NCBI GenBank assembly: GCA_002084135.1
Contig: MUIB01000139.1
Coordinates: forward strand, 1 to 40,967
DNA length: 40,967 nt
Origin: Spirochaeta sp. LUC14_002_19_P3
GTDB taxonomy: Bacteria > Spirochaetota > Spirochaetia > DSM-2461
Reading direction: 5' to 3'
A model generated the notes under the pieces. The model worked only from the letters and a program-made list of their open reading frames with translations. It had not been told where the DNA came from and ran no database searches. The position numbers were made by a program, and so were the translations under genes. Positions within the stretch are counted from its first letter, which is position 1. Every line of letters begins with the position of its first letter. Below, in pieces: positions 1 through 8,524 of this stretch.

Positions 1-122
1 CCTTGATGAGGCTATTTATATAAAGAAATATAGCATTAAACAATATCATTGATTAGATCTTGTCAATATACGTCTGCTTTCTTTTTCCGCGAGTATTTTT
101 ATCTCTTCGATTTTATTTTTTA
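1..122. other. Left edge, AT-rich, no gene recognised
   Basis: AT-rich sequence downstream of accD on the minus strand. I see no convincing coding frame and no classic terminator hairpin with a U-run. A TTGACA hexamer read on the minus strand near position 65 could be a -35 box for a gene beyond the edge, but no good -10 box sits at the right distance. accA, the usual partner of accD, would have to lie outside the window. Confidence 0.4.
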
Positions 123-986
123 TTATCGAATCATCCATCCCTTGTTCTCCGGTTCATGGGTTTTTAACAGTAGACTCAATGTCTTTCTCATTTCGGTTCT
201 GTGCACGATTAAATCAACAAAACCTTTCTGAAGCTGGAATTCTGAGCGCTGAAATCCTTCTGGCAGCTTTTCCTTCAAAGTCCCCTCAATAACCCGCTGC
301 CCAGCAAATCCTATCAGGGCACCGGGTTCCGCCAGGGTTATATCGCCCAGCATGGCAAAACTGGCGGTTACCCCTCCGGTCGTGGGATGGGTAAGAATAA
401 TAAAAAGAGGAACTTTAAGATCATCCAGAAGGGCCGCAGCATTGGAGGTTTTAGCCATCTGCATCAGGGAAAAAATGCCTTCCTGCATACGGGCCCCGCC
501 GGAAGAGGTTATCAATATAACCGGTGTGTTTTCATCGGCACCTTTCAGAATGGCCCGGGTAATTTTTTCCCCTACCACCGATCCCATGCTTCCTCCGAGA
601 AAGTGGAATGCCATTACCCCAAGTATTACCCTCCGCTTTTCTATCATTCCCACCCCGGTTACCACCGCGTCATTAATGCCGGATTTACCCTGTGCCTGCG
701 TTATTTTTTCCTCATAGCCGTTTAGCGAGATGGGATTGCGGCTGGTAAGTTCCTGGGAAAATTCAGTAAACGATCCTTCGTCCACAATCGTATAAATGCG
801 GTCGTAAGGATGCATGGGTATATGAAAACCGCATTCAGGGCAAACCTGAAGACTTTTTATCAAATCGGATTTTGAAATGGTATTATTGCATTCTTTGCAC
901 AAAGTATCGGTAAGGGATGCAAATGGCGGGGGAAATGGCGTTGCGCCTTTTTTCCATATTTTTCCTTTAATGGCATCTATTCCCAT
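123..986 (-). CDS. accD: Acetyl-CoA carboxylase carboxyltransferase subunit beta
   Basis: Beta half of the carboxyltransferase that moves the carboxyl group from carboxybiotin to acetyl-CoA, giving malonyl-CoA for fatty-acid synthesis in the cytoplasm. The 287-residue length is usual for AccD. The N-terminal zinc ribbon is visible as C30-x2-C33 and C49-x2-C52 (CKEC ... CPEC), followed by the crotonase-like carboxyltransferase fold with the glycine-rich SSGGARMQEG and TTGGVTASFAMLGD segments typical of the family. It is the last gene of accB-accC-accD, 2 bp after accC. The alpha subunit is not in the window and must be encoded elsewhere. Confidence 0.96.
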   Translation of the reverse strand: MGIDAIKGKIWKKGATPFPPPFASLTDTLCKECNNTISKSDLIKSLQVCPECGFHIPMHPYDRIYTIVDEGSFTEFSQELTSRNPISLNGYEEKITQAQGKSGINDAVVTGVGMIEKRRVILGVMAFHFLGGSMGSVVGEKITRAILKGADENTPVILITSSGGARMQEGIFSLMQMAKTSNAAALLDDLKVPLFIILTHPTTGGVTASFAMLGDITLAEPGALIGFAGQRVIEGTLKEKLPEGFQRSEFQLQKGFVDLIVHRTEMRKTLSLLLKTHEPENKGWMIR

Positions 987-988
987 AA

Positions 989-2329
989 TTACCTCTTAAT
1001 AATCTGGCCATAGAGACGTGTATCAAAGTTTCCGCTGCGAAATTGCGGAGACTCAAGAATGCTAAGCTGTTCTTTGAGGTTTGTCTCTATGCCTTCAATT
1101 GTTATTTCACGCAGTGCGCGGGACATCCGCGCAAGGCCAGTCTTCCGATCCGGTGCCCAGATAATCACTTTGGCTGCCAGGGAATCATAGTGGGGAGAAA
1201 GGGTGCAGCCAGGGTATAAAAATGTGTCGGTTCGGACAAATGGACCCGCAGGGGGAATGAAGGAGGTAACCTTTCCCGGCGTAAGGGCATTCAGCCGGGT
1301 TTCCAGTGAATAGCCCCGGATGGCAAAGGAATCTTTGGTAATATCCATACGGCCTTCACTACAGGCAAGTATCTGTTCCCGGATAATATCTACCCCGGTG
1401 GTACATTCGGTTACCGGGTGTTCCACCTGAACACGGGCATTCACTTCCATAAAATAGTGCTTATCGTTTTCAACCAGAAATTCCACGGTTGCGGCTCCTG
1501 CGTATTTCAGTTTGTGGAAGAGCCGCAATACATCATGCTTAATTGATTCCCGCAGTTTTGGGCTTACCGCGGTGGAAAGACTTTCTTCGAGCAGTTTTTG
1601 ATGATTTTTCTGCACGGAACAATCCCGTTCACCGAGATAGATAACTTCTCCATTACCGTCAGAGAGAACCTGTGTCTCTACATGACGGGGACTTTCCATG
1701 AACTTTTCTATAAAAATAGTGCCGTCGGAGAAAAAATTCGCGGCTTCGGCGGCGGCAATGCGGATGCTTTCCTCAAGTTCCACCATGTTTCTGATAATAC
1801 GCATTCCCCGTCCGCCGCCGCCCGCGGCCGCCTTTATAATCAGCGGCAGCCCAATCTTTTTGGCAATGTGGATGGCCTCGTCAATGTTTTCCACGGCTCC
1901 ATTGCTGCCGGGAATGAGGGGCAGTCCCGCTTCCTGGGCGGTGGTTTTAGCTCGAATCTTATCGCCGAGAAGCTCAATGGTTTCCGGTTCGGCACCTATG
2001 AAAATTAACCCCGCCTCTCTCACCGCCGCCGCGAACTCGGCATTCTCGGAAAGAAACCCCACACCGGGATGAATGGCATCGCAGTGGGTAATAAGGGCTG
2101 CCGTAATAAGGGCTTTTTGATTAAGATAACTGGCCGTGGATGCCGCCGGTCCAATACAAACCGCCTGATCCGCCAGCTTAACATGAAGGGCATCAATATC
2201 CGGTTCCGAATAAACCGCAACCGTTTTTAGTCCCATTTCCTTGCATGTACGGATAATCCGTACAGCAATTTCCCCGCGGTTGGCGATGAGTATGCTTCTG
2301 ATAAGGGGAGGGGGCTGGTTTTTTTTCAT
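989..2329 (-). CDS. accC: Acetyl-CoA carboxylase, biotin carboxylase subunit
   Basis: Biotin carboxylase: ATP-dependent carboxylation of the biotin carried on AccB, the first half-reaction of acetyl-CoA carboxylase. The ORF track begins at 2398, inside accB. I place the start at the ATG at 2329 (MKKNQPPP), directly before the conserved ILIANRGEIAVRIIRT N-terminus, giving 446 residues, the normal size. The ATP-grasp glycine loop KAAAGGGGRGMR, the EKFMESPRHVETQ segment and the active-site stretch FMEVNARVQVEHPVTE are all present. The chosen start lies 1 bp beyond the accB stop, which fits translational coupling. Confidence 0.96.
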   Translation of the reverse strand: MKKNQPPPLIRSILIANRGEIAVRIIRTCKEMGLKTVAVYSEPDIDALHVKLADQAVCIGPAASTASYLNQKALITAALITHCDAIHPGVGFLSENAEFAAAVREAGLIFIGAEPETIELLGDKIRAKTTAQEAGLPLIPGSNGAVENIDEAIHIAKKIGLPLIIKAAAGGGGRGMRIIRNMVELEESIRIAAAEAANFFSDGTIFIEKFMESPRHVETQVLSDGNGEVIYLGERDCSVQKNHQKLLEESLSTAVSPKLRESIKHDVLRLFHKLKYAGAATVEFLVENDKHYFMEVNARVQVEHPVTECTTGVDIIREQILACSEGRMDITKDSFAIRGYSLETRLNALTPGKVTSFIPPAGPFVRTDTFLYPGCTLSPHYDSLAAKVIIWAPDRKTGLARMSRALREITIEGIETNLKEQLSILESPQFRSGNFDTRLYGQIIKR

Positions 2330-2330
2330 A

Positions 2331-2792
2331 TCAGCCCTGAATTCGCTTAACCTCAAACAGCGGCGTTTTAAACTCCACCATCTGTCCGTTTTCGGCAAGT
2401 ATTTTTACAATTTCGCAGGAAAATTCCGCTTCCAGCTTGTTCATAATTTTCATGGCTTCGATAATGCACAGGGAGTCCCCCGCCTTAACTTTGCTTCCCT
2501 CATCGATAAATACCGGTGCATCCGGGGCGGGAGATCGGTAAAAAGTTCCGATTATGGGCGAGGTTATAGTCTCTGTGTCCTTCGAAGTTGGTGCAGGATC
2601 GGCTGGAGAGGGCACTGAGCCTGGTACAGCCGTTGGCATGAGCTGAGGAACCGCTGCACTGTCACAGAAACAGTCGTGCGCCTTCTTCATGGTAATCTTT
2701 TCACTATCCGATTCAATTTTCAGCATGGCAATATCGCTGGCCGAAAATTTTTCCATCAATTCATATAATTGCTTGTGTTCCATAATTATCAT
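2331..2792 (-). CDS. accB: Biotin carboxyl carrier protein of acetyl-CoA carboxylase
   Basis: Carries the biotin that shuttles carboxyl groups between AccC and the AccD/AccA carboxyltransferase. About 153 residues: an N-terminal helix-rich segment, a Pro/Ala/Ser-rich linker (roughly residues 47-72) and the C-terminal biotinyl domain with the EAMKIMNK motif, the modified Lys being K115. Two ATGs are possible, 2792 and 2783 (MEHKQLYELM). The AAGGA ribosome-binding site sits very close to the first and about 12 nt from the second, so the exact start is uncertain. It is the first gene of the acc operon, behind the promoter at 2819-2847. Confidence 0.95.
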   Translation of the reverse strand: MIIMEHKQLYELMEKFSASDIAMLKIESDSEKITMKKAHDCFCDSAAVPQLMPTAVPGSVPSPADPAPTSKDTETITSPIIGTFYRSPAPDAPVFIDEGSKVKAGDSLCIIEAMKIMNKLEAEFSCEIVKILAENGQMVEFKTPLFEVKRIQG

Positions 2793-2818
2793 TTTCCTTA
2801 ACGTAATAATTCTGACAA

Positions 2819-2847
2819 ATTGTACAGAACGGATTATTTCATGTCAA
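2819..2847 (-). promoter_or_regulatory. sigma70-type promoter of accB-accC-accD
   Basis: On the minus strand: a perfect TTGACA (-35, 2842-2847), a 17-bp spacer and TACAAT (-10, 2819-2824, five of six consensus bases). It predicts transcription starting near 2812, about 20 nt before accB. Confidence 0.8.
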
Positions 2848-2892
2848 GGGTTTATTCCCGCTGATTGCAAACCTAAAGAAGTTCAATCGGGA

Positions 2893-4866
2893 TTATTTTT
2901 TCAAAAGTGCTATTTGCATGGAAATATCACAGGACTGCGATTGCAGGGGGGGCAGTTCCAGCTCCCAGCAGGGCATAAAACAGCTTGCCTGATAGGCATG
3001 GCGCAATTCCTGCCCAACTCTGTAATCCATGTACAGGGAATGCCTGCGTAAAATCGCAGGCCGGGATAAATCAAATTGGATAACTGTGCTTCGTTCATCA
3101 TCCAGAATGAACCATTTGCTAACATCTTCATCCAAACCGCTCTCTGATGCCGGTGAAGATTCCTGCTGAAACGTGTTCAAATAAACTTTGCGCTGCTCTG
3201 GGTTATCAGACAGAGCCAGATTAATTTCCGTTCCCAGGCTGAATTTCAGGGATCGGGGAGTTAAGTTGGTCAATTCATAGTGAAGGTCCAGTTTATTCCG
3301 GCGAAAAGAATAGGTTTTGGAGAGTCTTAAGTCATCCTCATCCTGGCTGCATACCGCCCCCTGTACAGTGAATGTTACGGAGGATTGATCCCTGCTTACT
3401 TCCGCAGGAGTATAATAAAGCTGGGGGAATTGACTGTTTTGCCGGAAGGTTTCATCCTGCCCCAATACTGGCATAATATGATCCATAAACGCATGACGGG
3501 GGTAGGCATCCTCACCTGGAGCACTGCCGTCCCGCAGGTGATAATCTTCCCGATATTGGGAAAAAGTCGCCAGATAATTATGGGACACAGGCAGATAATC
3601 CAATTCAAACAGAACCGCGCCATAGGTGTGGATGTAAGCATTGAAATTCAGTCCGTTATAGAGATATTCCTTTTCTCCATCCATATCAAAATCAATGGAT
3701 GAAAGAGCCGCCTTGAAAATACCCCGTTCACGTGTGGCTTTTTCCGCCTCAAGCAGGGCCTTATAGGCATGATAGCGGAGCTTATTGTTATAAATTCCTC
3801 CGCTGGGGCCATGCCAGTAAGCATAATGCTCCTGCCCGCGCCATAATTCTTCCTTGGCATTTTTTTTGCGCGACTTATCCCTCAGTACCTGATTCGCGAG
3901 AACAACAATATGCATCATTTTGGCATAAAGAAGACTACTTTCCCTGTATTTAGAAAGAAATTCCCGGCAATTCAGCTCTCTATAATCCGATGAGGGTTTT
4001 TTCCCCTCCGGCTCTTCAGGTAATTGCTGCCAGTCCATTAAAGCGGAATAGTTTGGCCCTGACATATAGATTTTATTTCTGGAAATATGAGCGGATCGGA
4101 GATAGTTCCAGGGATGAACTGTTTCCAGCCACGAATCAGACTCCTCTATCGCCTCAAAAAACCCTTCAAGCCACTTCTCTTGATAGCAGAGTTTATTTGT
4201 ATCCCCACCCCCAAGATTCAGGCCGTCCAAAATGAGAGATACCACACATTCCCTGCCGCCGCGAAATTCCCGCTGCCGAAGGGATTCAAGAATCTGCATC
4301 GGCGGTACTTTCAGAAACTGATTAACAAGAATATTCCTTACGGGCAAAAGAATAATCGTTTTTCCCTGATCTTCACCAATAAGTGGCTGCTGTATCGCTT
4401 TGGGGGATGAATAGGGAAAAGTCTTCTCGGTAAGAAACGCATAGTTCATTCCACTGGTCCGCAACGAGGAAACAAGCTGGGTTTCCCACACCTGACCGCT
4501 TATCCAGCATCCCCGCGGCCTCTTGCCGAATTTGCGGCGCTGAAAAGTTGTCATCAACTCAATCTGTCCCACCCGATCCGCTGAAGGGATGAGATTCAGC
4601 ATGGGCTCCCAATATGCCCCCCCGAGCAGTTCCAGGGTTTTATTTGATGTTAATTCATTCAGTACCGTAAGAAATTCAGAATGATGCTTTTCAAGCCATC
4701 CCAGGAGTGCACCGGAATAAAACAGTGTCGCATTGATATTGGGATGGTTGTACAGTGTGGTTAAAAACGGCTTGAAAGCCTTCTGATAGGCTTCTTCAAA
4801 GGTTTCATTGTTTTCGCCGCAGGGTATGGCATTATGAGTTCCGAATATCAGTTTTACCTTGTTCAT
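2893..4866 (-). CDS. GH57-family protein related to 4-alpha-glucanotransferase, nucleophile apparently lost
   Basis: At 657 residues it matches the length and order of GH57 4-alpha-glucanotransferases: N-terminal (beta/alpha)7 barrel, central helical bundle, C-terminal beta-sandwich. Family landmarks are GTHNAIPCG (usual HNHQPxG; second His replaced by Ala), LGGAYWEPML, the nucleophile region, LDGLNLGGG (usual DDGEKFG; D214 kept), YWHGPSGGIY, and a C-terminal DFDMDG segment. In the nucleophile motif, normally W-L-x-E-R-V-W, the sequence is WISGQVW, so Gly124 stands where the catalytic Glu should be. A functional glucan disproportionating enzyme is therefore doubtful; a carbohydrate-binding, regulatory or otherwise altered role is possible. 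Known GH57 enzymes use a retaining mechanism with Glu/Asp. It lies 69 bp after rnfB; a small GNRA-like hairpin (4891-4906) without a U-run lies between them, so read-through from the rnf operon is possible. Confidence 0.85.
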   Translation of the reverse strand: MNKVKLIFGTHNAIPCGENNETFEEAYQKAFKPFLTTLYNHPNINATLFYSGALLGWLEKHHSEFLTVLNELTSNKTLELLGGAYWEPMLNLIPSADRVGQIELMTTFQRRKFGKRPRGCWISGQVWETQLVSSLRTSGMNYAFLTEKTFPYSSPKAIQQPLIGEDQGKTIILLPVRNILVNQFLKVPPMQILESLRQREFRGGRECVVSLILDGLNLGGGDTNKLCYQEKWLEGFFEAIEESDSWLETVHPWNYLRSAHISRNKIYMSGPNYSALMDWQQLPEEPEGKKPSSDYRELNCREFLSKYRESSLLYAKMMHIVVLANQVLRDKSRKKNAKEELWRGQEHYAYWHGPSGGIYNNKLRYHAYKALLEAEKATRERGIFKAALSSIDFDMDGEKEYLYNGLNFNAYIHTYGAVLFELDYLPVSHNYLATFSQYREDYHLRDGSAPGEDAYPRHAFMDHIMPVLGQDETFRQNSQFPQLYYTPAEVSRDQSSVTFTVQGAVCSQDEDDLRLSKTYSFRRNKLDLHYELTNLTPRSLKFSLGTEINLALSDNPEQRKVYLNTFQQESSPASESGLDEDVSKWFILDDERSTVIQFDLSRPAILRRHSLYMDYRVGQELRHAYQASCFMPCWELELPPLQSQSCDISMQIALLKK

Positions 4867-4935
4867 CAGCCTTCAATTTGTTTCATCATTCCAGCATTGC
4901 TGCTGGAGAAAATTAACCCGCGGCTACAGTTTCAT

Positions 4936-5772
4936 TCATGTTTTCAAAAGAGTTTTGCTGCCAGCCTGAATTATACACTTTGCGGGGCAAGCTTGAGCTG
5001 CCTCCATTCTGCCTTCATTATCTTTTTTATTATAATTCAAACTGGCAAGGTTGTCTTCTACCTGGAAGCCGGATTCGGGAAATTTTTTCTCACAAATTCG
5101 GCAGCCGATGCAGCCAGCACTGCATAAAGCCTTGGTAAGCTTCCCTTTATCCCGGGAATTGCAGGCAACAAAAAAGTCGGTATCGGCGGGAATCATTTTC
5201 ATTACCCCCGAAGGGCAAACTTTTACGCACAGTTCACAGCCTATGCACCGTGCGGCACTCACTTCTACCAAACCGTTATCCGTTTTGGAAATAGCGTCTA
5301 CAGGGCATACCTTTATGCAGGAGCCGAGCCCCATACAGCCGTATTTGCAGCCTTTATCGCCATCAAAATGTAGCTTTAAGGATTCGCAGTCCTCATAGGC
5401 CTGAAAGGAAAAATCCTGAACGGCTATTCCTGTTCCGCCGAGACAGGCCAGCCTGGCAACCATGCGTTTAGTACCCGCGCTGGATTCAATGCCAAGAATT
5501 TGGGATATTTCATCTATAGTAGCCTGCCCGCCGGGACGGCATTTCCTGGTGTCAGATTCCTTTTCCAGAGACAGGGCTTCCGCATAAGCCTCACAGCCTG
5601 TGTAGCCGCATATACCGCAGTTCAATCCAGGCAGTGCCGCCGATATTTTTTCCAGGGTGGGGTTTTTTACCACACGGAATTTTTTGGCGGCGATAGCCAG
5701 TCCAAATCCCAGCAGGGCCGCAAAAAGCGAGGTGGAAGCAACAGCACCAAAAATTCGTAAAAAATCTTCCAT
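4936..5772 (-). CDS. rnfB: Rnf complex subunit B (iron-sulfur, electron input side)
   Basis: Multi-cluster ferredoxin-like subunit of the ferredoxin:NAD+ oxidoreductase (Rnf), a membrane ion pump. The track start at 5784 is a TTG; I use the ATG at 5772 (MEDFLRIF), which has GGAG six bases upstream, giving 278 residues. One N-terminal membrane helix (about 8-30) is followed by C52-x2-C55-x4-C60-x17-C78 (a 4Fe-4S domain), two ferredoxin-type motifs (CMGLGSCIKVCP with a preceding CKYG, and CIGCELCVKVCP) and a further C-terminal set (CIGCRICEK with ACPAKC). It is the last gene of rnfCDGEAB. Confidence 0.95.
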   Translation of the reverse strand: MEDFLRIFGAVASTSLFAALLGFGLAIAAKKFRVVKNPTLEKISAALPGLNCGICGYTGCEAYAEALSLEKESDTRKCRPGGQATIDEISQILGIESSAGTKRMVARLACLGGTGIAVQDFSFQAYEDCESLKLHFDGDKGCKYGCMGLGSCIKVCPVDAISKTDNGLVEVSAARCIGCELCVKVCPSGVMKMIPADTDFFVACNSRDKGKLTKALCSAGCIGCRICEKKFPESGFQVEDNLASLNYNKKDNEGRMEAAQACPAKCIIQAGSKTLLKT

Positions 5773-5773
5773 C

Positions 5774-6367
5774 CTAAGCTCCAATAATGTTGGCCAGGAG
5801 AGCCTTGTCGAATGCCATAAAGGCCAGTGCCATCAAGCCGCCGGAAATAAACGCAATGGGCGTTCCCCTCAGGTATTTTGGCACCCTTTCCAGCTCCAAA
5901 CGCTCACGAATGGCCGACATGAACAGCAGGGCAACAAGAAAACCCAGTCCTGCCGAGAGTCCGGCCAGAAAGCTCTCAACAGCATTATAGTCTTCATTAA
6001 CACTGATAAGCGCAATGCCCAGCACGCCGCAGTTTGTTGTAATAAGCGGCAGGTAGATGCCCAGTGCCTTGTAGAGCGGCGGCGAGGTTTTTCTCACCAC
6101 CATTTCTACAAGCTGCACGATGGAAGCAATCACCAAAATAAAGGTAACCGTTTGCAGAAAGACGACATTGAGCGGTATGAGGACAAAGTGCTGGAAGGCC
6201 CAGGTAATCAGGGAAGCTGTACTCATAACAAACATTACTGCGAATCCCATTCCCACCGCGTTTTCGGTTTTGTTAGACACGCCGATGAATGGGCAAAGGC
6301 CAAGGAACTGAGTCAGCACCAGATTGCTAACAAATACATAAGTAAAAATAATGCCGATATATGTCAT
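5774..6367 (-). CDS. rnfA: Rnf complex subunit A (integral membrane)
   Basis: Polytopic membrane subunit of Rnf, 197 residues, mostly hydrophobic with about six predicted helices. The half-motifs LGLCPFIGVSNK near the N-terminus and LITTNCGVLG in the middle are characteristic of RnfA/NqrE; in this family the conserved Cys residues of the two halves bind a membrane-embedded Fe-S cluster. ATG at 6367 overlaps the end of rnfE by 4 bp, and the rnfB start follows 1 bp after its stop, so translation is tightly coupled. Confidence 0.95.
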   Translation of the reverse strand: MTYIGIIFTYVFVSNLVLTQFLGLCPFIGVSNKTENAVGMGFAVMFVMSTASLITWAFQHFVLIPLNVVFLQTVTFILVIASIVQLVEMVVRKTSPPLYKALGIYLPLITTNCGVLGIALISVNEDYNAVESFLAGLSAGLGFLVALLFMSAIRERLELERVPKYLRGTPIAFISGGLMALAFMAFDKALLANIIGA

Positions 6368-7002
6368 TTTTTCACCTCACTGTTTTTTTCAGGCCGATCT
6401 TCTCCCAGCCGACGAAAAAGTGCCTGCAGGAAACCAAGCACGATAAGCGCTCCGGGAGGAAACACGAAAACCAGAGCCGGCGCGGAAGAAAGCCCGGGGA
6501 TTTTTATCGTAGAACCAGAACCACCTAAAGTAATCCTGCCCGCGCCGAGAACCTCCCTTACCAATGCTATGGCGGTAAGGCCGATGGCAAAGCCCAATCC
6601 CATAACAAGCGCATCCATGATAGAGCGGGAGACAGAATTTTTACTGGCAAAGGATTCCGCCCGGCCCAGAATGATGCAGTTTACAACAATGAGCGGAATG
6701 AATATCCCCAGAGACTTGGACAGTTGGGGCAGATAAGCCTGCATCAGCATGTCCACCAGGGTTACAAATGTTGCAATGATAACAATGTAGGCCGGAATGT
6801 GAATGTCGTCGGGTATTTGCTTGCGCAGAGCACTGATAACAATGTTGGAACCAAGCAGTACCATAAAAGTTGCCGCACTCATTCCCAGCGCATTGTTTAC
6901 CGTCGTAGACACCGCCAGGGAAGGGCAGAGTCCCAGCCCCATCATCAGAATGGGATTATCCTTAATTATGCTGCCGATTATCTTTTTCACTGTGCCTCCC
7001 AT
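6364..7002 (-). CDS. rnfE: Rnf complex subunit E (integral membrane)
   Basis: Polytopic RnfE/NqrD subunit, about 208-212 residues, paralogous to RnfA. Typical segments are KDNPILMMGLGLCPSLAVST and IPLIVVNCIILGRAE, each with a conserved Cys in a helix. Start: the track uses the ATG at 7002, but the GTG at 6990 forms a GTGA overlap with the rnfG stop and has GGAGG four bases upstream; I find the GTG at least as likely, which would remove four residues. The C-terminal tail is Arg/Glu/Lys-rich and cytoplasmic by charge. Confidence 0.94.
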   Translation of the reverse strand: MGGTVKKIIGSIIKDNPILMMGLGLCPSLAVSTTVNNALGMSAATFMVLLGSNIVISALRKQIPDDIHIPAYIVIIATFVTLVDMLMQAYLPQLSKSLGIFIPLIVVNCIILGRAESFASKNSVSRSIMDALVMGLGFAIGLTAIALVREVLGAGRITLGGSGSTIKIPGLSSAPALVFVFPPGALIVLGFLQALFRRLGEDRPEKNSEVKK

Positions 7003-7520
7003 TCCTTTACCAGATTGGAGCCAAGCCGTAATGCTTTGCTTATGCCGTTAAATGTTATCGTCGCGCCGGACACGGTGTCCGCATCCCCGCCCAAGTCATC
7101 TTTGCTTTGGGGAATATCGGCACCCTTGTCTACAAAAATATCCATGTAGCCGGGAGCTTCCGCCTTCTTTCCAAAGCCCACAGTTTCATTGTTGTCCAGA
7201 AGCTTTGCGGACATTATCCGGCCATCGGGGTGATAGGCGGCGAGCAGTGTCATGTTTCCGCCGTAGCCTTTGGCTGTTATTTCCAATATCCAGCCGCCGC
7301 CGGGGGAAATGGGCCAGCGGCTACTTACATCCAGAGCCGGATCGGCCTCTTTGGCACCGGGCGTTCCACCGCCCACGAGAAGTTTAAGGGCACTTTGCAC
7401 CCTCTCCCGGCTGAGTTCTTCAATAACCGGTTCAGTGAAATAATTCACCAGAGCGAGCAGGAGCGCCGCCGCAGTGCCTATCAGCCCCAGCCGTATACTC
7501 ATGTTTGCCAGATTGTTCAT
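6987..7520 (-). CDS. rnfG: Rnf complex subunit G (covalent FMN)
   Basis: Single-span membrane subunit whose periplasmic domain carries FMN linked to a threonine. 177 residues: one N-terminal helix (about 9-28), then the FMN-binding domain with the flavinylation motif SGATIT (S151-G-A-T154), where T154 is the predicted attachment site. The NETVGFGKKAE and GGDADTVSGAT stretches are usual for the family. Flavin attachment requires an ApbE-type transferase, which is not in this window. ATG at 7520 overlaps the rnfD stop by 4 bp. Confidence 0.95.
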   Translation of the reverse strand: MNNLANMSIRLGLIGTAAALLLALVNYFTEPVIEELSRERVQSALKLLVGGGTPGAKEADPALDVSSRWPISPGGGWILEITAKGYGGNMTLLAAYHPDGRIMSAKLLDNNETVGFGKKAEAPGYMDIFVDKGADIPQSKDDLGGDADTVSGATITFNGISKALRLGSNLVKEWEAQ

Positions 7521-8524
7521 TTGTGTTTCCCATACCTTTTTGGCGTCATATATCTGTCTATAAGGGGGGTGAGAATATTCATGAAAATGATCGCCAAACT
7601 CACTCCCTCAGGAAGACTGCCAAACACCCGGATAACAAAGGTCATTAGGCCGCAGCCGATACCGAAGATGATACGCCCTCCGCGAAGCAGCGGCGAAGTT
7701 ACCAGGTCCGTGGCCATGAACCAGGCACCAAGCATCAAGCCGCCGCTGAGCAGATGAAACAGGACATCCCCGCTGAACATTCCCCCGCCGTAGCTGTATC
7801 CGTCGAAGATCCAGATGAGCAGCGCAAAGGAGGCAATGTAGAACACCGGTATCTCCCAGTTGGCAATACGCAGAACGCATAGCAGAAGCCCGCCAAGGAT
7901 TAACAAAAGTGCCGATATTTCGCCCAGAGAGCCAGGTACCCGGCCAAGGAACAAATCCATATAGCTCACCGGCATTCCGCTGCCCGCCAACAGTTCCATT
8001 GGGCCGTGTACAGACGGCGGAAGATTGGTAAGCGCCGTTTTAACTCCGCCCAGAGCCGTGGCCGCGCTTACGGCGTCCGCCGCGGAGCCAAACCGTGGCA
8101 GAGTCCATTGCGTCATACCCGCGCCCCAGGAGAAGAATACGAATACCCGGCCCGCGAGTGCTGGATTCATCCAGTTGGCACCCAGGCCGCCAAAGCTCCA
8201 CTTTACAACCGCTATCGCGAACACCGAAGCGGCAATGGGAATAAAAAGCGGCACCTGAGGGGGCATGTTGTACCCGATGAGAACACCAGTTACAGCCGCG
8301 CTCAAGTCGCCCAGAGTAAAACTTTTTTTGAAAATACGATTCAGAAGATATTCGGTACAGACAGCCGCCGCCGTTGCCGCCGCTATTACCACAGCCGCCC
8401 GCAGCCCAAACATTATAACACTCCACACCCCGGCGGGAAGCAGAGCAATGAGTACCCAAGCCATAACCGAACGTGTCGAACCGCCGCCGTGAATATGCGG
8501 TGAAGTGGAAATTGTCAGTTTCAT
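7517..8524 (-). CDS. rnfD: Rnf complex subunit D (membrane, covalent FMN)
   Basis: RnfD/NqrB-type integral membrane subunit, 335 residues with about ten hydrophobic segments; part of the ion-translocating core. The predicted flavin-attachment motif is DAVSAATALGG (T156), a variant of the usual S-G-A-T-P-L. GLGANWMNPALAGRVF and the C-terminal GVSLAIIFMNILTPLIDRY are family signatures. The start ATG at 8524 overlaps the rnfC stop by 4 bp. Confidence 0.95.
   Translation of the reverse strand: MKLTISTSPHIHGGGSTRSVMAWVLIALLPAGVWSVIMFGLRAAVVIAAATAAAVCTEYLLNRIFKKSFTLGDLSAAVTGVLIGYNMPPQVPLFIPIAASVFAIAVVKWSFGGLGANWMNPALAGRVFVFFSWGAGMTQWTLPRFGSAADAVSAATALGGVKTALTNLPPSVHGPMELLAGSGMPVSYMDLFLGRVPGSLGEISALLLILGGLLLCVLRIANWEIPVFYIASFALLIWIFDGYSYGGGMFSGDVLFHLLSGGLMLGAWFMATDLVTSPLLRGGRIIFGIGCGLMTFVIRVFGSLPEGVSLAIIFMNILTPLIDRYMTPKRYGKHK

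Noticed and set aside
4891-4906. Hairpin CCAGCA-GCAA-TGCTGG as terminator of the rnf operon
   Set aside because: Six-bp stem and no following U-run; kept only as a note in the GH57 entry.
5657-6736. 359-codon plus-strand ORF
   Set aside because: It lies opposite rnfB, rnfA and rnfE, which are certain; composition and residues (Ser/Arg/Asn/His-rich, no domain) are those of an antisense shadow frame.
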